Below the pieces are notes generated by a model. It ran no database searches, had not been told where the DNA came from, and saw nothing but the letters and a program-made list of their open reading frames with translations. From contig JBLIKA010000004.1 in NCBI GenBank assembly GCA_047637355.1, positions 31,253 to 95,252 on the forward strand: a stretch of 64,000 nt of DNA, given 5' to 3'. Position 1 is the first letter of the stretch, and every line of letters begins with the position of its first letter. This document shows positions 1-8,237 of this stretch, piece after piece. The position numbers were made by a program, and so were the translations under genes. The DNA is from Glaciecola sp047637355 (lineage in GTDB: Bacteria; Pseudomonadota; Gammaproteobacteria; Enterobacterales; Alteromonadaceae).

Positions 1-308
1 GCTTCACTGATCACCAAGCGTTCTTTAACTGGCACGCCACGCGCTTCCAACATTGCCATTTCTGTTAGCAAGGCTTCAGGGCTTAACACAACGCCATTTC
101 CAATAACGCATTTCACGTTTTCACGCAAGATACCTGAGGGAATTAGATGAAGTACGGTTTTTTCGCCGTCAATAACGAGCGTATGCCCAGCATTGTGTCC
201 GCCTTGATAGCGCACAACAAAAGAAGCTTTCTCAGTAAGAAGGTCAACGACTTTCCCCTTTCCTTCGTCACCCCATTGGGTGCCGAGTACTACAACATTT
301 TTAGCCAT
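1..308 (-). CDS. purA: Adenylosuccinate synthetase PurA, N-terminal part (cut by window edge)
   Basis: The first ~102 residues read on the minus strand are a typical PurA N-terminus: the P-loop-like stretch GTQWGDEGKGK at about residues 8-18, then RYQGGHNAGHT, then the GxGVVLSPEAL region. PurA joins IMP and aspartate using GTP to make adenylosuccinate, the first committed step to AMP, in the cytoplasm. The start is the ATG at 306-308; the C-terminal three quarters lie beyond base 1. It follows DUF2065 on the same strand after 74 bases, the same neighbourhood as yjeT-purA in Escherichia coli. Identity is clear; only the length is cut. Confidence 0.95.
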   Translation of the reverse strand, partial: MAKNVVVLGTQWGDEGKGKVVDLLTEKASFVVRYQGGHNAGHTLVIDGEKTVLHLIPSGILRENVKCVIGNGVVLSPEALLTEMAMLEARGVPVKERLVISE

Positions 309-382
309 GAGAGGTATATTTCATAAAATTAGGCGGAGATATTAGCAAAAATATGAGGTAAAAATCACCCAATATTTACTAT

Positions 383-577
383 TTATGTATTCATTATTAA
401 GAAATAAGCACTTATGCCACCGATAACCACCAAAATACCACCCATCCGGCGCAAAGATTCACTGGGCTGCAACGCCATTTGCATCAAAAACTGCTTCCAT
501 TTGTCTGGCATCAGCAAAGGCATCAATCCTTCAACAATTAATACAAAACAAATAGCCAAAAGAATACTATCTAACAT
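383..577 (-). CDS. DUF2065 family small membrane protein (YjeT-like)
   Basis: This is a 64-residue protein with two hydrophobic segments, about residues 2-22 and 45-62, separated by a short basic/polar stretch containing PDKWKQFL and a conserved-looking LRRMGG turn. Size, layout and position directly before purA match the DUF2065/YjeT family, whose function is not established; E. coli yjeT sits just upstream of purA too. It starts 13 bases after the cnoX stop, so the two are probably cotranscribed. The family assignment rests on pattern and gene order, not on a catalytic motif. Confidence 0.85.
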   Translation of the reverse strand: MLDSILLAICFVLIVEGLMPLLMPDKWKQFLMQMALQPSESLRRMGGILVVIGGISAYFLIMNT

Positions 578-590
578 CTAAACGTCATGC

Positions 591-1451
591 CTAATATAAT
601 AAACTGTAAATTTTACGGCGATATTGTGATTTTAGCGGATCGCCATCGGGAAGCGCATTTATCACGTCCAGCGTAATTTTTTTCGCATCACCAAAACCCA
701 ATTCTTGTCTTAATACGGATATCAATAACGCTAAGGCTTCTTCAGTGCGATGCCCTTGATGCAATTGCACCGCAAGTTTCACTTTAAGCTCCATATTTTC
801 TGGGTCGGCTTCAAGATCAGTCTGTAATTGTTGTATTTCTGGCGAATCAGCAGCTTGTTCAGACAATTCAATTTTGCCAATAATGGCTTGGTATTTACCG
901 TCTTGATCCGCTAACTTGATTGGTTCAACTAATTTTTTAGCCAATTCGACTTGACCTACCTCAACATAACAATCAGCCATCATTAAACGAATATCAGCAC
1001 GTTCATTGTTCAATTCAAACGCTTGCTTAGCGAAGCTAAAAGCGTCGCGATAGTTGCCCTGTAAAACTAATTCCATTGCCGACTGCAATAAGCCATCTTC
1101 CGCTTTCGGTAAATGTTTATCTAACATTTCACGAATTTTATTTTCTTCTTGAGGACCCGCAAAGCCGTCTAAAGGTTGACCGTCTTTAACAAGAATGACG
1201 GTAGGTAAACCTTTTACGCCAAATTGACCAGCAATTTCCTGTTGTTCATCGCAATTCACTCGTGCGTACAATAAATCATGTTGATATTCTGCAGCCATAT
1301 GCTGAAGCACGGGCGCTAATTCTGCGCAAGGCTCACTCCATGGAGCCCAAAACTGAATCATCACAACCTTGCTTTTTGATTCTTCCAAAATAACATGTTG
1401 AAAGTTCTCTAACGTTATATCAATTTGGTTTACATTTACTTCTGGCAGCAT
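591..1451 (-). CDS. cnoX: Thioredoxin-fold co-chaperone CnoX (YbbN)
   Basis: The N-terminal thioredoxin domain (about residues 10-115) keeps the FWAPW strand, but the active site reads S39-E-P-C42, so the first cysteine is missing. The E. coli CnoX/YbbN domain also has a degenerate site (SQHC). The remainder, about residues 120-286, is helical and TPR-like, the usual CnoX layout; the length of 286 residues compares with 284 in E. coli. CnoX is a holdase that protects clients from chlorine stress and hands them to GroEL or DnaK. It lacks an ordinary CxxC reductase site, so dithiol exchange is not expected. It heads the cnoX-DUF2065-purA run. Confidence 0.88.
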   Translation of the reverse strand: MLPEVNVNQIDITLENFQHVILEESKSKVVMIQFWAPWSEPCAELAPVLQHMAAEYQHDLLYARVNCDEQQEIAGQFGVKGLPTVILVKDGQPLDGFAGPQEENKIREMLDKHLPKAEDGLLQSAMELVLQGNYRDAFSFAKQAFELNNERADIRLMMADCYVEVGQVELAKKLVEPIKLADQDGKYQAIIGKIELSEQAADSPEIQQLQTDLEADPENMELKVKLAVQLHQGHRTEEALALLISVLRQELGFGDAKKITLDVINALPDGDPLKSQYRRKIYSLLY

Positions 1452-1601
1452 AACTTTTTTACTTTCTTATTTTATTCAATACAGTTTATTATTGGGTTTT
1501 ATTCATAGAAAGCAACCTGTTTTGAGCATACATAGTCCAATTGTTTCTTGGCAATGATGTGCTAATATCAATTTAAATTACACTGGAAGAGGTTGCCCTA
1601 C

Positions 1602-1913
1602 ATGGAACAAAAATATACGAGCTTTAGTGAATTCTATCCCTATTACTTGTCAGAGCATGCAAACAGCACCTGCCGTCTATTGCATTTCATTGGCTCTTGG
1701 CTTGTTCTAGTACTTATTGCTTATGCTGTAATGAAAAGTCATTTCGCTTTGCTCTGGTTCATTCCGGTTATTGGTTATGGGTTTGCTTGGGTAGGACATT
1801 TTTTCTATGAGCACAATAAACCGGCTACATTTCAGTATCCATTCTATAGCCTGATGGGCGATTGGGTTATGTTTAAAGATATATTGACTGGCAAAGTATC
1901 ATTGAAGAATTAG
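1602..1913 (+). CDS. DUF962/Mpo1-like small membrane protein
   Basis: This 103-residue protein has the DUF962 signature: a polar N-terminus with FSEFYPYYLSEH, the RLLHFIGSW segment opening a first membrane hairpin, a second hydrophobic stretch ending in GYGFAWVGHFFYEHN, then PATFQYPFYSLMGDW. Histidines in HANSTCRLLH and GHFFYEHN are the family's conserved polar residues. Yeast Mpo1 in this family is a dioxygenase of 2-hydroxy fatty acids; activity in bacteria is inferred only. I chose the ATG at 1602 over the in-frame TTG at 1593 because the GGAAGAGG at 1585-1592 is correctly spaced from it. It stands alone between divergent neighbours. Confidence 0.85.
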   Translation: MEQKYTSFSEFYPYYLSEHANSTCRLLHFIGSWLVLVLIAYAVMKSHFALLWFIPVIGYGFAWVGHFFYEHNKPATFQYPFYSLMGDWVMFKDILTGKVSLKN

Positions 1914-1972
1914 ACTGTATTGTCTTGAGTATGACGTGTTGAATATGAAGCTTTGCGATAGTGTTTAAAACA

Positions 1973-1994
1973 CGGCTAGATTGATAACTAGCCG
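1973..1994. terminator. Hairpin between convergent genes, weak bidirectional terminator
   Basis: CGGCTAG and CTAGCCG form a perfect 7-bp stem around an 8-base loop, located between the convergent DUF962 gene and the sugar dehydrogenase. On the minus strand it is followed by TGTTTTAA, so it probably serves the minus-strand gene better. The U-tract is short, hence moderate confidence. Confidence 0.4.
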
Positions 1995-2023
1995 CTTGAT
2001 TTACTTAGCTTAACTGTTAAAGT

Positions 2024-3106
2024 TTAGCCTTTTGTTAATCTTAACACTTTACCGTTAACATCGTCCGTTAGGACATAAATACTGCCATCAGGAGCCTGCT
2101 TAACATCGCGAACACGCTCATTACGGTCCCTCAGTAGCTCCTCTTGTTCTACTACTTTGTCACCGTCCATTACCATTCTGTTTAGGTATCTAAACTTTAA
2201 AGAACCGACAAATAAGTTACCTTTCCACTCAGGGAACTCGTCACCCGTGTAGAAGGCCATTCCGCTTGGAGCGATAGAAGGTGCCCAATAAGTTAGCGGC
2301 TGACGCATCGCATCCATTTCAGTAACATCGGTAATTGAACTACCATCGTAATTTACGCCATAGGTAATTGTAGGCCAGCCGTAGTTATCGCCGTTCTCTA
2401 AAATATTAACTTCATCACCGCCTTTTGGCCCATGTTCATGAGTCCAAACTTTACCACTAGTGGGATGCAATGCCATTCCTTGCACGTTACGATGACCATA
2501 ACTGAATATTTCAGGAGCTTTACCGGCTAAAAATGGATTATCCGTTGGCACAGAGCCATCATCGTTTACTCTAACCACAACACCAAAATGATTACTGGTT
2601 AGTTGTGCATCATCTTGTTTTGTTCTGTCGCCCAATGAAATGAATAATTTTTTGTCGTTATCAAAAGCAAGTCGGCAACCAAAATGATGAGCTGTATCTA
2701 CTTTTGGCTTGGCAACAAAAATCTCTTTTACATTTTGCAGTTTATTGCTGACTAACTTACCACGATAAACCTCACTGCCTCTTACGTCGCCGTTAGCTAT
2801 AGATAAGCAAACATATACCCACTTATTTTCCGCAAAGTCAGGATGCAGAGCCACGCCTAACAATCCACCTTGTCCGACGACTGAGGCTTCAGGCAAACCG
2901 CTAATCGGCAAACTTAACTCACCACCTTTTGAAAGTAAGCGCAAACCACCAGCACGTTCAGTTAACAATGCATCGCCGTTGCTCATGAAAGCGATACTCC
3001 AGGGATTTTTCAATCCACTAGCAAGCTCTTCAACTTTAATTTCAGTAGCAACAGCAAAAGGTGAAATAGCAGTAAAAATTGTCGCGGTAATCAGCGTTCT
3101 AAACAT
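2024..3106 (-). CDS. PQQ-dependent aldose sugar dehydrogenase-like protein (YliI/GDH type)
   Basis: This is a 360-residue secreted beta-propeller. Residues 1-20 form a signal peptide (cleavage near AVA-TE), followed by the family opening VEELASGLKNPWSIAF, then GQGGLLGVALHPDF, the HHFGCRLAFD histidine segment, GHRNVQGMALHP, and WTHEHGPKGGDEVN, all hallmark motifs of soluble PQQ-dependent glucose/aldose dehydrogenases. Such enzymes oxidise aldoses in the periplasm with PQQ and calcium and pass electrons to quinones or dyes. No PQQ synthesis genes are in the window, so the cofactor may be made elsewhere or scavenged. It reads as a single-gene unit. Confidence 0.88.
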   Translation of the reverse strand: MFRTLITATIFTAISPFAVATEIKVEELASGLKNPWSIAFMSNGDALLTERAGGLRLLSKGGELSLPISGLPEASVVGQGGLLGVALHPDFAENKWVYVCLSIANGDVRGSEVYRGKLVSNKLQNVKEIFVAKPKVDTAHHFGCRLAFDNDKKLFISLGDRTKQDDAQLTSNHFGVVVRVNDDGSVPTDNPFLAGKAPEIFSYGHRNVQGMALHPTSGKVWTHEHGPKGGDEVNILENGDNYGWPTITYGVNYDGSSITDVTEMDAMRQPLTYWAPSIAPSGMAFYTGDEFPEWKGNLFVGSLKFRYLNRMVMDGDKVVEQEELLRDRNERVRDVKQAPDGSIYVLTDDVNGKVLRLTKG

Positions 3107-3130
3107 AAATCTTATCTCGTTTTAAATAAA

Positions 3131-3164
3131 GCTGAATGATACAAACATAGTGTATCGATTCAGC
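3131..3164 (-). terminator. Probable terminator after dps
   Basis: GCTGAAT-GATAC at 3131-3142 pairs with GTATC-GATTCAGC ending at 3164, giving a 12-bp stem with one bulged base and a loop of about 9. On the minus strand it is followed by TTTATTT. It lies 60 bases beyond the dps stop and before the sugar dehydrogenase start, so it would separate the PCuAC-dps unit from the next gene. Confidence 0.5.
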
Positions 3165-3223
3165 ACATTCAACCGGCTCAATCGCAGTTCACGATGAGCT
3201 ATATTTTTAATTAATTTGTAATT

Positions 3224-3691
3224 TTAAAGAGTTGCTCGCAGCATCCAAGCGGTCTTTTCATGCGCTCGCATACGATCGCCAATTAAAGATGCACTTGATT
3301 CATCATCAGCCTGCTGAGCAATTTTTAACACAGCTCTAGAAGTACGAACTACCGTTTCATGCGCTTGCATTAAAATATTAACCATCTCAGTAGCTTCCGG
3401 CACACCGTCAACTTCTTTAACACTGCTTAATTCAGCAAAGGCTCTGTAAGTAGCTGGTGCAGCAAAACCTAGCGTTCTAATTCTTTCTGCGATTTCATCT
3501 ACCGCCAGCGCGAGTTCAGTATAATGTTCCTCAAACATCAAATGTAATTCACGAAATTGTGAACCTGTTACATTCCAATGAAAGTTGTGCGTTTGCAAGT
3601 ACAGAGTGTATGAGTCCGCTAACAACTTTTTTAAACCTTGAGCGATTTCTTCTCTGCTAACTTCGCTTATACCTATATCTATTTGACTCAT
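3224..3691 (-). CDS. dps: Dps family ferritin-like DNA-protection protein
   Basis: This is a four-helix mini-ferritin of 155 residues. The inter-subunit ferroxidase ligands are visible as H38 (in THNFHWNVTG), H50, D65 and E69; their spacing of 12, 15 and 4 matches the canonical Dps centre exactly. Dps oxidises Fe(II) with hydrogen peroxide, stores iron and can coat DNA. I chose the ATG at 3691 because a GGAG sits 9 bases before it; the upstream in-frame ATG at 3715 would add eight residues without a ribosome site. It lies just downstream of the PCuAC gene on the same strand, suggesting cotranscription and a shared link to metal or oxidative stress. Confidence 0.92.
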   Translation of the reverse strand: MSQIDIGISEVSREEIAQGLKKLLADSYTLYLQTHNFHWNVTGSQFRELHLMFEEHYTELALAVDEIAERIRTLGFAAPATYRAFAELSSVKEVDGVPEATEMVNILMQAHETVVRTSRAVLKIAQQADDESSASLIGDRMRAHEKTAWMLRATL

Positions 3692-3717
3692 TTCATTTTC
3701 TCCAATGTTGTTCATAT

Positions 3718-4197
3718 TTATCGAGCATCTTTTACTTCAATCGGAACTCGCATTACTTTGTTTTTTTCGAATATCAAAGACAACACAAAGTTCTCACCTC
3801 TCGACAGCGGCTTTTCGAGATCTACTAGCATAATGTGCTTCCCACCAGTCAAGAATTCAAGGCTCGAGCCTGCAGAAATTTCAAAACCATCCTCAGCTTC
3901 GCGCATCAGCATCATTTCATCTTGCATTAATATTTCATGCAACTGAGCATCACTTGCAACAGAAGGATCAACGCTGACAGATAAGAGCTTGATGTCGTTT
4001 TTACTTTGGTTGTCTATACTCAAATAAACTGCACCTGTTTTGGCTAACGCAAACGTTGCTCGTGCCCAGGCATTCTCGACCGTGACTTTGCCTTTTGCCT
4101 GTTCGTGTTCGTGTTCGTGTGCACAGAGGTTGGCTGAGTTAGCTAGTAAAATCACGCTAATAAAAAAAGCAAATAATATTTTATTGAACTGAAACAT
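3718..4197 (-). CDS. PCu(A)C-type periplasmic copper chaperone
   Basis: This 159-residue protein has a signal peptide (about residues 1-26), a short His-Glu repeat (HEHEHE) at the mature N-terminus and then a DUF461/PCuAC domain beginning ENAWARATF. The copper ligands are visible as H87, M98, H121 and M123, close to the family motif H-X10-M-X21-H-X-M. Such proteins deliver Cu(I) to the CuA centre of cytochrome oxidase. The extra His-rich stretch is encoded by a tandem six-base repeat near 4101-4120. AAAGGA lies 7 bases before the ATG. It precedes dps closely on the same strand. Confidence 0.88.
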   Translation of the reverse strand: MFQFNKILFAFFISVILLANSANLCAHEHEHEQAKGKVTVENAWARATFALAKTGAVYLSIDNQSKNDIKLLSVSVDPSVASDAQLHEILMQDEMMLMREAEDGFEISAGSSLEFLTGGKHIMLVDLEKPLSRGENFVLSLIFEKNKVMRVPIEVKDAR

Positions 4198-4428
4198 GAG
4201 GACATCCTTTTAATATCAGTTATTTTAGTATTGAAAATAACACCTACAGCACACATAATCTGACAATGTGAGCTTATTTTTTGTGTTAATGCTTGCAAGC
4301 TATTGTAACGAGCAGCCTTATAGCAAAATAGCATGTGTAATTAACAACAATGATAGCACCCAAATTGCATTCCTCCCGTATTCCGTATGCATACGATAAG
4401 GGACTGCAAGACCACAATAGGATTTAAT

Positions 4429-5127
4429 ATGACAGATTTAGCAAAAAAGACCATCCTGATGGTGATTACATCACATGATAAGTTGGGCATCACGTTAGAA
4501 AAAACGGGTTTCTGGGTTGAAGAATTTGCAGCACCGTATTACGTTTTCAAAAAGGCAGGATTCAATATTATTTTAGCGAGCCCATCAGGCGGCCAGCCCC
4601 CTATAGACCCAAAGAGTGAGCTCGCTGACTTTCAAACTGAACATACTAGAAAGTTCAACAAAGATGAAAAAGCAAAAGTAAAACTCGCCAATACTATAAA
4701 ACTTAGCGACATTGACTTTGACCAAGTGGACGCCATTTTTTACCCGGGTGGCCATGGGCCACTTTGGGATTTAGTCGACAACCAAGATTCAATTTCATTG
4801 ATTGAGAGCTCAATTAAATATAAACAGCCGATTGCGGCTGTTTGTCACGCCAGCGCTGTGTTGTTAAATGCGAAAAATCAGCAAGGAGAGTCAGTCGTTA
4901 AAGGAAAAATGGTAACCGGTTTCAGTAACAGTGAAGAAGAGGCTGTTGAGCTTTCTCTAGTTGTCCCGTTCTTATTAGAGGATGCGCTGCAAGCAAAAGG
5001 CGGTATTTACCAAAAAGGCGATGATTGGGCTTCATTTGTGATTGAAGATGGTTTAATTATTACAGGACAAAACCCCGCTAGCTCAGTAGCCGCGGCAGAA
5101 AAATTAGTGAGCAGGTTAAACGCATAA
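4429..5127 (+). CDS. DJ-1/PfpI family type 1 glutamine amidotransferase-like protein (Hsp31-like)
   Basis: The 232-residue protein carries the class I amidotransferase-like fold: FYPGGHGP, then the nucleophile elbow AAVCHAS with its cysteine, and a late GQNPAS. An early glutamate in the KTGFWVEEFAAPYYVF stretch is where DJ-1/Hsp31 proteins place the catalytic acid. The family covers glyoxalase III, deglycase and chaperone activities, and the exact role cannot be told from sequence. I chose the ATG at 4429 because AGGA precedes it at 4420; the upstream in-frame ATG adds 14 residues without a clear site. It stands alone upstream of the molybdenum hydroxylase genes. Confidence 0.85.
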   Translation: MTDLAKKTILMVITSHDKLGITLEKTGFWVEEFAAPYYVFKKAGFNIILASPSGGQPPIDPKSELADFQTEHTRKFNKDEKAKVKLANTIKLSDIDFDQVDAIFYPGGHGPLWDLVDNQDSISLIESSIKYKQPIAAVCHASAVLLNAKNQQGESVVKGKMVTGFSNSEEEAVELSLVVPFLLEDALQAKGGIYQKGDDWASFVIEDGLIITGQNPASSVAAAEKLVSRLNA

Positions 5128-5276
5128 GTCCCTCTACTTTGCCCAGACATATATTATGTTCATGCTCGGCGTAGTGGTTTGAAGCGCCCAGCACATTGCA
5201 TAGATCAGCTATAGCGTCTATGCTTTCTGCATTCTAGAACGAGTCTTTAACTAGCACTTTCTAACAGGCAAACACT

Positions 5277-5783
5277 ATGATCGAGTTTTCATTAAACGGT
5301 AAAAAAATCACATCCGATGCCGAGGCCGATACACCCTTGTTGTGGGTCATTCGCGACGAATTCGGTTTGAAAGGCACTAAGTTTGGCTGCGGTATAGCTA
5401 TGTGTGGCGCATGCACAGTGCATTTAAACGGCTCGCCCGTGCGTTCGTGTTCGCTTCCTATTAGCGTTGTCGCTAACGCTGACATCCGCACAATTGAAGG
5501 TCTGGAAGACCAACATCCATTGCAAAAAGCGTGGATCGAGCATCAAGTGCCACAATGTGGCTACTGCCAGTCAGGGCAAATTATGCAAGCATCTGCGTTG
5601 CTCGCAACCAACGCAAACCCAAGCGAAGATGAAATCGTTGCTTATATGAGCGGTAACTTATGTCGCTGTATGACCTATTCACGAATAAAAGCAGCCATTC
5701 AAGATGTCGCAACACAATCAGACTCAGTGGTTCAGATTTACAACCCGAAGACAGAAGCACAACGCACTCAGGGAGTAAGTTAA
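5277..5783 (+). CDS. 2Fe-2S subunit of an isoquinoline 1-oxidoreductase-type molybdenum hydroxylase
   Basis: This is a 168-residue two-cluster ferredoxin subunit. The N-terminal plant-type 2Fe-2S site uses C38, C43, C46 and C58 (GCGIAMCGACTVH), and the helical second cluster uses C94, C97, C129 and C131 (QCGYCQSG and NLCRC). It shuttles electrons from the molybdenum site in the partner subunit. The next gene begins one base after its stop, and the pair makes an IorA/IorB-type heterodimer without a FAD subunit, so electrons probably go to a cytochrome or the respiratory chain. Substrate is not determinable: relatives oxidise N-heterocycles or aldehydes. Confidence 0.9.
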   Translation: MIEFSLNGKKITSDAEADTPLLWVIRDEFGLKGTKFGCGIAMCGACTVHLNGSPVRSCSLPISVVANADIRTIEGLEDQHPLQKAWIEHQVPQCGYCQSGQIMQASALLATNANPSEDEIVAYMSGNLCRCMTYSRIKAAIQDVATQSDSVVQIYNPKTEAQRTQGVS

Positions 5784-5784
5784 G

Positions 5785-8073
5785 ATGACCAAATTTAGCA
5801 AAGACGCCTTCGAACAAAGTCGCCGCAGTTTTTTAATTGGCTCAATTGGTGGTGGCTTAATGATGGCATTTGCCCCTAACATCAGCGCACTGGAAGTTGC
5901 CTCCGGGGGCGCAGTAAAACAGCTTAAAGATAAGTTATTTAGCCCGACAGTGTGGTTTGAAATTGATACCAATGGGATGATTTTGGTCAATATAGCGCGC
6001 GCGGAAATGGGCCAACATGTGGGTACAGCGATTGCCCGTATTGTTGCTGACGAACTAGGCGCCGATTGGCAGAATGTCGAAATTAAGCATGTTGATACTG
6101 ACCCTAAATGGGGCTATATGGTGACGGGTGGCTCTTGGTCGATATTTCAAACATATGTACCTATGTCTCAAGCTGGCGCCGCAGGGAGAACTGCGCTAAT
6201 TGAGGCTGGAGCCAGATTACTCGGCGTCAATCCTCAAGACTGTAAGACAGAAAACAGTATGGTAGTAGCAGGCAGTAAATCAGTTGGTTTTGGAGAAGTA
6301 GTCAAAGACGGCAAAATAGACCGCGTGTTTAGCGCGGATGAATTGGCACAATTTCAACCAAAGAATCCCGCAACCCGTCAATTAATATCCAAGCCTAGCA
6401 AAGCGTTAGACATTCCCGCTAAAACCAATGGTAGTGCGAAATACGGAATCGATGTTGAACTAGAAAACATGGTTTATGCACGTCCTATAATACCGCCGAC
6501 TCGTCATGGCAGTGTAGTCAAAAGTGTAGACGACAGTGCTGCGAAGAAAGTAAAAGGCTATCAAGGTTATCAAATACTCAAAGATCCTAGCGACACAGTG
6601 CAAGGTTGGGTAAGCGTATTAGCCGACAGTTATTACGGCGCCGTTAAAGCAGGTAACGCGCTTCAGGTTGAGTACGACCTAGGCGAAACAGCTAATGTTA
6701 GCGAGCAAGATATTATCGCCATAGGTGAGACGCTTGCTAAAGATAAGACATCAGGCACTTTAGTAGTTGACGAAGGTGATGTAACAAAGGTTGCAGAATC
6801 TGCAAAAACATCCCTTGAGTCCATATATCGGACTTCGTCTGTATTACATTTTGCACTTGAGCCTGTTAATGCCGCGGTAGAGATCATCGACGGAGTGTGT
6901 CACGTGCATTGCGGTAATCAGTGGCAATCATTATTTTTACCTGTGGTTGCCAAGGCGATGGGTATGGCTGAAGACAAAATTATTATTCATCAGTATTATT
7001 TAGGTGGCGGTTTCGGTCGTCGCTTAATGGGCGATTACATGATACCTGCGGCCTTAACTGCTCAGGCTATCGGTAAGCCAGTTAAACTTGTATTCACACG
7101 TGAAGATGACTCGCGTTTTGATTCTGTGCGCTCGCCTTCTGTACAACAGATGAGTGCTTATTGGGACGCTGACGGAAAGTTGCTAGGTATTGAACATGGC
7201 GCAGCGGCAGGTTGGCCTACCTTGGCAGTAGCACCAGGATTTATGCCTGAGGGCGTCGATAAAAATGGCAAGTATGACCCGTTTTCGATTTCCGGTGCTA
7301 ACCATTGGTACACACTAGAAAATCATAGAGTGCGTGCGATTAACAATCCGCTAGCACAAAAAACCTTCGTTCCCGGTTTCTTAAGAGCTGTAGGCCCGGG
7401 TTGGACAGGCTGGGCAGTTGAGTCTTTTATGGACGAAATAGCACATAAGCAAAATGTTGATCCAATCGATTTTCGCTTATCTCTGCTCGATGCTAGCGGC
7501 AAAAATGCGGGTGTATCACCAGTTTCTGTTGGCGGCGCGAGACGTTTAGCCAAGGTCTTAACAGAAATCCGTGAGAAAGCTGACTGGGGTCGTACGCTGC
7601 CGAAAAATCAAGGATTGGGCATTGCAATTTCAGCTGGACAAGAACGCGATATGCCAACTTGGGGAGCCTGCGTTGCTCACGTTGAAGTCGACCCAGAGAC
7701 AGGTGCAGTGAAGGTACACAAATTGACAGGCCTTTTAGATTGCGGAACGGTAGTGCATCCCGACGGCGCATTATCTCAAACCGAAGGGTCTATGCTGTGG
7801 GGGATGAGCTTAGCCTTATTTGAAGGTACTGCTTTTGAAAAAGGTCAAGTAAAAGACAATAATCTAAATACCTACACGCCGCTTAGAATGAATAACCTAC
7901 CTATATTGGATATCAATTTTGTGCAAAACACAGAATTTCCAACTGGGCTAGGTGAGCCAGGCTTGATTGCAGTGGCACCTGCGATTGCAAATGCAATCTT
8001 TAATGCCGTAGGTGCAAGAGTCAGAGACTTACCTATTCGTCCTGAAGCTATATTAGCCGCCATGCCGAGCTAA
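5785..8073 (+). CDS. Molybdopterin-binding catalytic subunit, isoquinoline 1-oxidoreductase beta-like
   Basis: The 762-residue protein starts with a Tat signal: SRRSFLIG at about residues 12-19, then a hydrophobic stretch. The xanthine dehydrogenase-family domains follow, including LGGGFGRR near residues 405-412 at the molybdenum site and GEPGLIAVAPAIANA near 721, where the catalytic glutamate lies. Layout and length match IorB rather than large XdhB. The Tat signal implies export folded with its cofactor, probably carrying the 2Fe-2S partner along. Its start lies one base after the partner's stop, so translation is coupled. No dedicated XdhC-like maturation gene is in the window. Confidence 0.9.
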   Translation: MTKFSKDAFEQSRRSFLIGSIGGGLMMAFAPNISALEVASGGAVKQLKDKLFSPTVWFEIDTNGMILVNIARAEMGQHVGTAIARIVADELGADWQNVEIKHVDTDPKWGYMVTGGSWSIFQTYVPMSQAGAAGRTALIEAGARLLGVNPQDCKTENSMVVAGSKSVGFGEVVKDGKIDRVFSADELAQFQPKNPATRQLISKPSKALDIPAKTNGSAKYGIDVELENMVYARPIIPPTRHGSVVKSVDDSAAKKVKGYQGYQILKDPSDTVQGWVSVLADSYYGAVKAGNALQVEYDLGETANVSEQDIIAIGETLAKDKTSGTLVVDEGDVTKVAESAKTSLESIYRTSSVLHFALEPVNAAVEIIDGVCHVHCGNQWQSLFLPVVAKAMGMAEDKIIIHQYYLGGGFGRRLMGDYMIPAALTAQAIGKPVKLVFTREDDSRFDSVRSPSVQQMSAYWDADGKLLGIEHGAAAGWPTLAVAPGFMPEGVDKNGKYDPFSISGANHWYTLENHRVRAINNPLAQKTFVPGFLRAVGPGWTGWAVESFMDEIAHKQNVDPIDFRLSLLDASGKNAGVSPVSVGGARRLAKVLTEIREKADWGRTLPKNQGLGIAISAGQERDMPTWGACVAHVEVDPETGAVKVHKLTGLLDCGTVVHPDGALSQTEGSMLWGMSLALFEGTAFEKGQVKDNNLNTYTPLRMNNLPILDINFVQNTEFPTGLGEPGLIAVAPAIANAIFNAVGARVRDLPIRPEAILAAMPS

Positions 8074-8175
8074 GCTTTTTAGTGGCGTTTTATCCATAAG
8101 GGTAAGCGTCACAAACATCATTTATTTAAACGAGTTAGCTAACACCTTGGCAGCATTAACACCACCAACTTATTT

Positions 8176-8209
8176 AAAAGGAATCTGATTTTAAAACCAG
8201 ATTCCTTTT
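8176..8209 (+). terminator. Intrinsic terminator after the molybdenum hydroxylase pair
   Basis: AAAAGGAATCTG at 8176-8187 and CAGATTCCTTTT at 8198-8209 form a perfect 12-bp stem with a 10-base loop, the 3' arm ending in four T. It lies 102 bases after the catalytic subunit stop and just before the broken gene. Confidence 0.75.
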
Positions 8210-8237
8210 AGTGATACATTTTTTTAAAGAATTCACC

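Noticed and set aside
591..1451. CnoX read as a normal thioredoxin
   Set aside because: First active-site cysteine is missing (SEPC) and the C-terminal part is TPR-like, so it is the co-chaperone.
4152..4334. 60-residue minus-strand frame upstream of the copper chaperone
   Set aside because: Overlaps the chaperone start and has no ribosome site or motif; the chaperone's own start with AAAGGA is convincing.
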